From Rhizohabitans arisaemae (lineage in GTDB: Bacteria; Actinomycetota; Actinomycetes; Streptosporangiales; Streptosporangiaceae), in the NCBI RefSeq assembly GCF_025996515.1, contig NZ_BLRH01000034.1, positions 744,001-808,000 on the forward strand: a stretch of DNA of 64,000 nt, read 5' to 3'. Position numbers and translations under genes: made by a program. Positions 58,901 through 64,000 of this stretch are shown here, piece by piece; the first letter of the stretch is position 1, and each line of letters begins with the position of its first letter. The notes under the pieces are model-generated. The model saw nothing but the letters and a program-made list of their open reading frames with translations, was not told the DNA's origin and searched no databases.

Positions 58901-61386
58901 CGCTGGGCGGCGCGCTGCGCGGGCTCGCGGAACTGGCGGGCGGCGAGTACGCCATCGACGCCGACATCTATCTCGCCGGGGAGCGGCAGCCGGCGGACTC
59001 CGACGCGACGGCGGCCGCGCTGCACGAGGTCATCGGCGCGCACCCGCTGCCGAACCGGGTCCGCAGGGTCACCGCCACCGTCGCGGGCAGCCGCGGCGCG
59101 GTGATGCACCACCACTTCACGTTCCGCCGGTCCGCCACCGGGATGACCGAGGAGCGGCTGATCCGCGGCCTGCACCCGTACATCGCGGAGCGGATGCAGC
59201 TGGAGCGGCTGAGCAAGTTCGACCTCACCCGGCTGCCGTCGTCGGACGAGGAGGTCTACCTGTTCCGATGCGTGGCCCGGGAGAACCCCTCCGACGAGCG
59301 TCTCGTCGCGTTCGCCCAGGTCCGCGACCTGACCGAGCTGCGCGAGCAGGACGGCAGGCTGGTCGCGCTGCCGACGGCCGAGGACACCGTCGCCACCTGC
59401 CTCGACTCGATCCGCCGCGCGCAGTCGCGGCGGCCGTCCCAGGGACGCTTCACCACCAACCGGATCGTGGTCTACGTCTGGCCGCCGAGCGACCTCACCC
59501 GCGCGGAGCTGGAGATGATCGCCGGGCGCGTGCTGCCGACGACCGCGGGCGCCGGGCTGGAGGAGATCCTCTTCATCGCGCGGCAGCGCAACCGGACGAC
59601 CGGCGAACTGACCAAGATCGCCGTGCGCATCTCCTTCGACGCCACCGGCGCCGCCGAGCTGACCGTCGGCGAGCCGTCGGACGACCCGATCGAGCCGGTC
59701 GACGGCTACCGGCAGAAGGTGCTGCGCGCGAGCGCCCGCAACACGGTGTACCCGTACGAGCTGACCGGGCTGCTCGGCGACTTCGCCGAGCACGACCTCG
59801 ACGACGGCCACGCGCTGGTGCCGGTCGACCGGCCGAAGGGGCGCAACACCGCGGCGATCGTCGCGGGCGTCGTCACCACGCCGACCCGGCGGCACCCGCA
59901 GGGCGTCACCAGGGTGGTGCTGCTCGGCGACCCGACCAAGTCGCTCGGCGCGCTGTCGGAGCCGGAATGCCGCCGCGTGATCGCCGCGCTGGACCTGGCC
60001 GAGCGGATGCGGGTGCCGCTGGAGTGGTACGCGCTGTCCGCCGGCGCCCGGATCTCCATGGAGTCGGGCACCGAGAACATGGACTGGGTGGCCGCTGCGC
60101 TCAAGCGGATCGTCGAGTTCACCCAGGACGGCGGCGAGATCAACATCGTGGTCGCGGGCATCACCGTCGGCGCGCAGCCGTACTGGAACGCCGAGGCGAC
60201 GATGCTCATGCACACCAAGGGCATTCTGGTGATGACCCCGGATTCGGCGATGGTGCTCACCGGCAAGCAGTCGCTCGACTTCTCCGGCGGCGTGTCGGCC
60301 GAGGACAACTTCGGTATCGGCGGGTACGACCGGGTGATGGGGCCCAACGGGCAGGCGCAGTACTGGGCGCCGAACCTGGCGGCCGCGCGGGATCTGCTGA
60401 TGTCGTACTACGACCACACCTACGTCGCCCCCGGCGAACGGTCGCCGCGGCGGACGACGACGACCGACCCCGCGGACCGCGACATCACCGACTTCCCGCA
60501 CGTCGTGGAGGGAAGCGACTTCACCACCGTCGGCGAGATCTTCTCCGCCGAGGCCAACCCGGACCGCAAGAAGCCGTTCGACATCCGGACCGTGATGCGG
60601 GCGCTCTCCGACCAGGACCACCCGGTGCTGGAGCGCTGGGCGGGCATGGCCGACGCGGAGACCGCGGTGGTGCAGGACGTGCATCTCAGCGGCATGCCGG
60701 TGTGCCTGCTCGGCATCGAGTCCCGGTCGGTGCCGCGGCGCGGCTTCCCGCCCACCGACGGCCCGGACACCTACACCGCGGGCACGCTGTTCCCCCGGTC
60801 GTCGAAGAAGGCCGCGCGGGCGATCAACGCGGCCAGCGGCAACCGGCCGCTGGTGGTGCTGGCGAACCTGTCGGGGTTCGACGGCTCGCCCGAGTCGATG
60901 CGCAAGCTGCAGCTGGAGTACGGCGCCGAGATCGGCAGGGCGATCGTGAACTTCCGCGGGCCGATCGTGTTCTGTGTGATCTCGCGGTACCACGGCGGTG
61001 CGTTCGTGGTGTTCTCCAAGGCGCTCAACCCGAACATGACCGTGCTCGCGCTCGAAGGCTCCTTCGCCTCGGTGCTCGGCGGCGCCCCCGCGGCCGCGGT
61101 GGTGTTCTCCGCCGACGTCAACGCCCGCACCGCGGCCGACCCGCGCGTGCGGGACCTGGAGGCCCGGGTCGCCGCCGCCTCGGGCACCGACCGCGCCGCG
61201 CTGACCGCGGAGCTCGACGAGCTGCGCTCGTCGGTCCGCGCGGAGAAGCTCGGCGAGGTGGCCGCGGAGTTCGACCGGGTGCACGACATCCGGCGCGCGG
61301 TGCGGGTCGGCTCCGTCGACGCCGTCATCCGCGCCGCCGAACTCCGCCCACGCGTCATCGAGGCCATCGAGTCCCGGCTGCGTTAG
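55906..61386 (+). CDS. Single-chain long-chain acyl-CoA carboxylase (BC-BT-BCCP-CT)
   Basis: 1826 residues from GTG 55906, with AGGAGG nine bases upstream. The N-terminal biotin carboxylase begins FSRVAIVNRGEAAMRLIHAV and includes the ATP-grasp loop KATAGGGGRGIRVV (K163) and LEVNTRLQVEHPITEAVTGF. A linker of BT type follows, then the biotin-carrier domain with LESMKMETV (biotinylated K626). The central region (about 690-1180) resembles the ACC central domain, and the C-terminal carboxyltransferase ends near residue 1800. This order matches the single-polypeptide LCC of Mycobacterium avium. The enzyme carboxylates acyl-CoA with ATP and bicarbonate in the cytosol. The very long antisense frame is a GC-bias artefact. 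Confidence 0.93.
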   Translation: MFSRVAIVNRGEAAMRLIHAVRDIAAETGTRIETVALHTDVDRTATFVREADIAYDLGPASARPYLDLKVLERALTETGADAAWVGWGFVAEDPAFAELCEKIGVVFVGPSPEAMRKLGDKIGAKLIAEEVGVPVAPWSRGAVETLDAALAAATEIGYPLMLKATAGGGGRGIRVVTNETDLADAYERTSQEAARAFGSGVVFLERLVTGARHVEVQVIADGEGTAWALGVRDCSVQRRNQKVIEESASPVLSPAQTAELKASAERLAVAVGYRGAATVEFLYHPGDKLFAFLEVNTRLQVEHPITEAVTGFDLVKAQLWVASGGRLEGVPPVERGHAVEARLNAEDPDRDFAPSPGRIARLDLPAGPGIRVDTGVSEGDVIPADFDSMIAKIIAYGRDRDEALGRLRRAMAQTKVIIEGGATNKSFVLDLLDQPEVIDATADTGWIDRVRGEGLGGARRLVSHRHSAVALAVAAIEAYEAEERVERRRLLSTSSGGRPQVQHESGRPLDLKLRGIGYRVRVARVCAHRFRVGVETRDEIRTADVELDRFDRHTGQIVVNGVRYRLLTGTHGPIHLVEVDGVTHRVSRDEGGVVRSPAPALVVATPLAVGAEVEAGAPVLVLESMKMETVLRAPFKARLKECTVSVGSQVETGAPLLRLEPLADEADEAEDAPAVESVELELPAAPGAIPARARARRGQEDLRGLLLGFDVDPHDERRVLDDYLAARRAADEDGHRPLAEELELVDAFADLAELSRNRPAREDGGGDGHVHSTREYFHTYLQSLDVERAGLPKAFQTKLAKALGHYGVTELERSPELEAGVFRIFLAQQRASANAAVVSTLLRAWLQEPPPDETLREPAGLALERLVAATQVRFPVVSDLARGVVFAWFGRPLLRRNRARVYADVRKHLRHLDTHPDAPDRAERIGEMVRSTEPLVRLLGQRLIRDNLDNGVMLEVLTRRYYGNKGLTGVRTTKVAGCTFVVAERAGSRLVSAAVSFEALGGALRGLAELAGGEYAIDADIYLAGERQPADSDATAAALHEVIGAHPLPNRVRRVTATVAGSRGAVMHHHFTFRRSATGMTEERLIRGLHPYIAERMQLERLSKFDLTRLPSSDEEVYLFRCVARENPSDERLVAFAQVRDLTELREQDGRLVALPTAEDTVATCLDSIRRAQSRRPSQGRFTTNRIVVYVWPPSDLTRAELEMIAGRVLPTTAGAGLEEILFIARQRNRTTGELTKIAVRISFDATGAAELTVGEPSDDPIEPVDGYRQKVLRASARNTVYPYELTGLLGDFAEHDLDDGHALVPVDRPKGRNTAAIVAGVVTTPTRRHPQGVTRVVLLGDPTKSLGALSEPECRRVIAALDLAERMRVPLEWYALSAGARISMESGTENMDWVAAALKRIVEFTQDGGEINIVVAGITVGAQPYWNAEATMLMHTKGILVMTPDSAMVLTGKQSLDFSGGVSAEDNFGIGGYDRVMGPNGQAQYWAPNLAAARDLLMSYYDHTYVAPGERSPRRTTTTDPADRDITDFPHVVEGSDFTTVGEIFSAEANPDRKKPFDIRTVMRALSDQDHPVLERWAGMADAETAVVQDVHLSGMPVCLLGIESRSVPRRGFPPTDGPDTYTAGTLFPRSSKKAARAINAASGNRPLVVLANLSGFDGSPESMRKLQLEYGAEIGRAIVNFRGPIVFCVISRYHGGAFVVFSKALNPNMTVLALEGSFASVLGGAPAAAVVFSADVNARTAADPRVRDLEARVAAASGTDRAALTAELDELRSSVRAEKLGEVAAEFDRVHDIRRAVRVGSVDAVIRAAELRPRVIEAIESRLR

Positions 61387-61403
61387 CCCAACCGGGCGTT
61401 GTA

Positions 61404-61422
61404 CCCTGGCCTCGGGCCAGGG
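61404..61422. terminator. Stem-loop after the carboxylase gene
   Basis: CCCTGGCC, TCG, GGCCAGGG is a perfect 8-bp stem 18 bp beyond the stop codon. A second stem (GGCCGC...GCGGCC at 61533-61548) lies just after the convergent GbsR gene end and could serve that gene. Confidence 0.6.
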
Positions 61423-61571
61423 CACCGCTGCGCGAAACCGTGACGCACCGGCCGACGTGCGGAAGTCCCCACGGCGGCCGCGGCGCACGCCGTACCGGAT
61501 CCTCCGGACGCCGCCGTCGTGGCGGCATGGGGGCCGCCGGGGCGGCCGTTTGGCTCACCCCGCGAACGTGA

Positions 61572-62525
61572 CTATCGGACGCCGAGGGACCGGTGCCGGC
61601 CGAGGGCCTGGCGTTGGGTCGCGGTGAGCCGGTCGGGTCTGGCGACAACGGTGTAGGCGCCGGCGCCGGTCTGCCCGAGAGTGACCGGATCGGTGACGCT
61701 GGGGTGCAGTTCGGCCTCACGGAGAGCTTCGGCGACGCGGTCCGGGGACCACCCGAGCGCGGCGGACAGCCGGTCCGGGGTCAGCGGCGTGCCCGCGTGC
61801 ACCAGCGCCGCGAGCACGGTCAGCGCGTCGTCGGTCGCGATCGTGGCGGCGCCGCCGTCGGTCATGTCGTTGCTGAGCCGCCGGAAGAACAGGCCCATCT
61901 GGGCGAGCCGGGCCCCGGCGGGTGTGCCGGCGCCGAGGATCTCGGCTCCCCCTTGGGCGGCGTCGGCCCAGATCTCGTTCGTCCGGGCGCTCGTCAGCCA
62001 GGCGCGGAACCAGAAGTCCTCGTCGATGCCGTAGCGTTCGCGCCGCCCATGGGCGCCGCGATCTCGCCGTACCACCCCCGCCGTCTCCAGATAGGTGATG
62101 GCCTTGGAGATCGACGCGGGGCTGACCTGGAGGCGGCCGACCAGCTCGGCGGCGGTGAGGCTGCCGGAGTCGACGGTGAGCAGGCAGGTGAGCACCCGGG
62201 CCGCCATCCGCGGCAGCCCCGACTGACCCAGCAGGTCCGCGAACCGCTCGACGAATCCGCCCAGCGCCGCCGCGTCATGCCCGTCGGCGCCGTCGGCGGC
62301 GGGAACCCCCGGCGTGGTGAGTTTCGGGCGCCGGGCACGCCGGCCGGTCGCGTGGTGGGCGTGGTCGGCCCGGTAGCCGTCGGGGCCGCCGTTGCGGGCC
62401 ACCTCCCGGGTGACCGTCGACGTCGGCCTGTCGAGCCGCCGGGCTATCTCGGCGTATCCGAGGCCTTCGGCCAGCCCCGTTCCGATGTGCCGTCGCTCCT
62501 CGTGGGTCAGTCTGCCGCCCGGCAT
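61572..62525 (-). CDS. GbsR/MarR-type regulator with N-terminal IS30-like helix-turn-helix
   Basis: 317 residues. Residues about 5-50 (LTHEERRHIGTGLAEGLGYA, EIARRLDRPTSTVTREVARN) are the HTH_38 found in IS30 transposases. Residues about 85-230 are a GbsR-type winged helix: LPRMAARVLTCLLTVDSGSL, TAAELVGRLQVSPASISKAI, TYLETAGVVRRDRGAHGRRE. The C-terminal part has another winged-helix-like segment (TPDRLSAALGWSPDRVAEAL). Three DNA-binding-like segments in one chain are unusual. It is divergent from an ABC-2 exporter operon, the expected target, with four TTGCAAC-like sites between. Confidence 0.86.
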   Translation of the reverse strand: MPGGRLTHEERRHIGTGLAEGLGYAEIARRLDRPTSTVTREVARNGGPDGYRADHAHHATGRRARRPKLTTPGVPAADGADGHDAAALGGFVERFADLLGQSGLPRMAARVLTCLLTVDSGSLTAAELVGRLQVSPASISKAITYLETAGVVRRDRGAHGRRERYGIDEDFWFRAWLTSARTNEIWADAAQGGAEILGAGTPAGARLAQMGLFFRRLSNDMTDGGAATIATDDALTVLAALVHAGTPLTPDRLSAALGWSPDRVAEALREAELHPSVTDPVTLGQTGAGAYTVVARPDRLTATQRQALGRHRSLGVR

Positions 62526-62578
62526 CCGTCCTCATCTCCTGTCGTCCGATGGTCCAGTATGCGTTCATCCTCAGAACA

Positions 62579-62707
62579 TTGCAACGATTGATCATCTCTG
62601 GTTGCATTAACCATCATCACCATTGCAACAATCACCCAATATTGCCTGGTCCCAAGCGGACAAATCCCCACTTCGATGTTGACGCTCTTGGAAATGCAAC
62701 GTAGCTT
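62579..62707 (+). promoter_or_regulatory. GbsR sites and promoter upstream of the ABC exporter
   Basis: TTGCAAC occurs at 62579-62585 and 62623-62629, GTTGCA at 62601-62606 and ATGCAAC at 62694-62700. A promoter-like TTGACG (62679-62684) with 17-bp spacing to TAGCTT (62702-62707) has the last site in its spacer. The region is locally AT-rich. Spaced, alternately oriented copies suggest several regulator dimers. Confidence 0.55.
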
Positions 62708-62798
62708 TCTGAATTGTTCAACAGAATTCCGGCGTTGACCGGCCTTCCGCCGGGACGGCGTCGCCAGGCGACGCACCTCTTCCGCATTTGTGATCAAG

Positions 62799-62817
62799 AC
62801 GCCCCGTCGCGGGGCGT
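62799..62817 (+). promoter_or_regulatory. Leader hairpin before the ABC ATPase
   Basis: ACGCCCC, GTCGC, GGGGCGT form a 7-bp stem ending 20 bp before the ATG, close to the ribosome site. It could affect initiation or act as an attenuator. Confidence 0.35.
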
Positions 62818-62836
62818 GAACGTTTGTGAAGGTGAG

Positions 62837-63769
62837 ATGAGACCGACCAGAGACGACGTCGTCCTCGACGTCGACGGCTTGCGGATGCGGTACGGCGCCC
62901 GCGACGTCCTGCACGACGTGACGTTCCAAGCGCGGCACGGGGAGGTACTGGCCCTCCTCGGGCCCAACGGCGCCGGTAAGACGACCACGATCGAGATCCT
63001 CGAGGGGTTCCGGCTGCGGTCGGCCGGGCGGATCCGGGTGCTCGGCGCCGACCCGGCCCAGGCGGGCGAACCATGGCGGGCCCGGGTGGGGGTCGTGCTG
63101 CAGTCCTGGCGCGACCACGGCAAGTGGCGGGTGCGCGAACTGCTCGCCCATTTCGGGAGCTTCTACGCCGCCTACTCCACCGACCTGGTCCGGCGCCCCT
63201 GGGACACCGACGAGCTCATCGCCGCGGTCGGGCTGACCGAGCACGCCGGGAAGAAGGTCAGAACGCTCTCCGGCGGCCAGCGACGCCGGCTGGACGTCGC
63301 GATCGGCATCGTGGGCCGCCCCGAACTGCTCTTCCTCGACGAGCCCACCGCCGCGCTCGACCCGCAGGCCCGGCACGACTTCCACGACCTGGTCCGGGGC
63401 CTGGCCGACCACGACGAGACCACCATCCTGCTCACCACCCACGACCTGGCCGAGGCCGAGAAGCTCGCCCACCGCATCGTCATCCTGAACGGCGGGCGGA
63501 TCGTCGCCGACGGCACGGCGAGCGAGCTGGCCCGGCGGATCGTCGGCCAGGACGAGGTGCGCTGGGTCCGGGACGGGCAACGCCACACCCGGTCGACCCC
63601 GGACTCGACCGCCTTCGTCTACGAACTGTTCCAGCGGCACGGCACCGCGATCCGGGAGCTGGAGGTCCACCGGGCCTCCCTGGAACAGACCTACCTGACC
63701 TTGGTGCGTCAGGCCGAGTCCACGCCGTACGGGGCCTCGGCCCGCGAACCTGAGGAGGCCCTCCGATGA
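62837..63769 (+). CDS. ABC-2-type exporter ATPase
   Basis: 310 residues. Walker A GPNGAGKTT (42-50), signature LSGGQ (144-148), Walker B LLFLDEP (164-170), H-loop TTHD. The KVRTLSGGQRRRLDVAIGIV and TAALDPQARHDFHDLVRGL segments are typical of DrrA/NodI-like drug-exporting ATPases. The C-terminal domain after 215 (VRWVRDGQRHTRSTPDSTAF) is the DrrA-type extension. Its stop overlaps the permease ATG (ATGA). The divergent GbsR is the likely regulator. Confidence 0.93.
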   Translation: MRPTRDDVVLDVDGLRMRYGARDVLHDVTFQARHGEVLALLGPNGAGKTTTIEILEGFRLRSAGRIRVLGADPAQAGEPWRARVGVVLQSWRDHGKWRVRELLAHFGSFYAAYSTDLVRRPWDTDELIAAVGLTEHAGKKVRTLSGGQRRRLDVAIGIVGRPELLFLDEPTAALDPQARHDFHDLVRGLADHDETTILLTTHDLAEAEKLAHRIVILNGGRIVADGTASELARRIVGQDEVRWVRDGQRHTRSTPDSTAFVYELFQRHGTAIRELEVHRASLEQTYLTLVRQAESTPYGASAREPEEALR

Positions 63770-64000
63770 ACTCCGGGGCGATACGGGCGGGCTGGACCCG
63801 CGGGTTCGTCGAACTGCGGCAGTCGTTCACCAACGGCGCCGACCTGTTCTCCCACTTCCTCTGGCCGGGACTGATGCTGGCCGGGCTGTTCTACTTCCGC
63901 GAGGACGCGTTCGGGTCCAGCGGGTTCGCGCTCAGCACCCTGGCACTGCCGAGCATTCTGGGCATGAACGTCGCCCTCGGCATGGTCAGCATGAGCCAGC
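63766..64000 (+). CDS. ABC-2-type permease, partial
   Basis: 78 residues are visible, the rest is beyond the window. The protein starts NSGAIRAGWTRGFVELRQSF, TNGADLFSHFLWPGLMLAGL, FYFREDAFGSSGFALSTLAL; a first helix begins near LFSHFLWPGLMLAGLFYF and the second near ALPSILGMNVALGMV. This fits an ABC-2 (DrrB-like) exporter permease, paired with the overlapping ATPase gene. Confidence 0.85.
   Translation, partial: MNSGAIRAGWTRGFVELRQSFTNGADLFSHFLWPGLMLAGLFYFREDAFGSSGFALSTLALPSILGMNVALGMVSMSQ

Noticed and set aside
55720-61488. A 1922-codon open frame antisense to the acyl-CoA carboxylase
   Set aside because: It mirrors the GC-rich codon bias of the real gene, is low in complexity (R, G, H, E-rich) and has no domain.

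Overview
The window looks like chromosomal DNA of a filamentous actinomycete (Actinomycetota, plausibly Streptosporangiales). The base composition is very GC-rich, long antisense open frames shadow the real genes, and GTG and TTG starts are common. The gene content fits: F420/PPOX enzymes, a DUF6247 protein, an AfsR-type regulator, HxlR/PadR/GbsR regulators and a single-chain long-acyl-CoA carboxylase. No tRNA, rRNA, CRISPR array or intact insertion sequence was seen.

Region by region. 1-2.2 kb: a two-component operon led by a small membrane protein with a poly-aspartate tail. 2.5-6.3 kb: a DUF6247 gene with a decayed RelE-like toxin, an XRE regulator facing a PPOX/aldo-keto reductase pair, and a serine-recombinase fossil. 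6.3-21.9 kb: a chain of regulator-target divergons (HxlR/NTF2, TetR/GAP, ArsR/P450-PEP-mutase fusion, HxlR-PPOX/broken MFS, AfsR/MFS, TetR/MFS, MarR/DMT), most with a clear palindrome between the partners. 22.3-25.8 kb: a PadR-ABC-permease operon. 25.9-33.9 kb: a catabolic-looking cluster of an LLM oxidoreductase, a SnoaL-like protein, an alpha/beta-hydrolase-amidohydrolase fusion, a broken M20 hydrolase, DUF1028 and an amidinohydrolase-like enzyme. It faces a TetR gene and an MFS gene, and the same operator overlies the promoters on both sides. 34.3-39.1 kb: GNAT, TetR/FAD monooxygenase, a secreted propeller protein and a DUF4331 protein, with a 119-bp duplicated piece. 39.2-46.5 kb: a secreted 2339-residue RHS/YD-repeat polymorphic toxin with a HINT domain and a RelE-like tip, overlapped by its probable immunity gene. 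47.3-55.7 kb: DMT/LysR, a VapBC-like pair, a TVP38 protein, rhodanese/MarR, PPOX-DUF6069/TetR, an FG-GAP lipoprotein and a 31-residue small gene. 55.9-64 kb: the acyl-CoA carboxylase and a GbsR regulator facing an ABC-2 exporter that runs off the window.

Two themes recur. Sixteen transcriptional regulators occur in 64 kb, mostly divergent from enzymes or transporters, as in an accessory stress, detoxification and catabolism region. About nine gene fossils (toxin, recombinase, ABC ATPase, MFS, alpha/beta hydrolase, M20 hydrolase, racemase, an unknown C-terminus, the DUF4331 copy) point to active turnover by insertion and deletion. The two most interesting systems are the TTATTTTGGCC regulon and the RHS-HINT toxin with its overlapping immunity gene.
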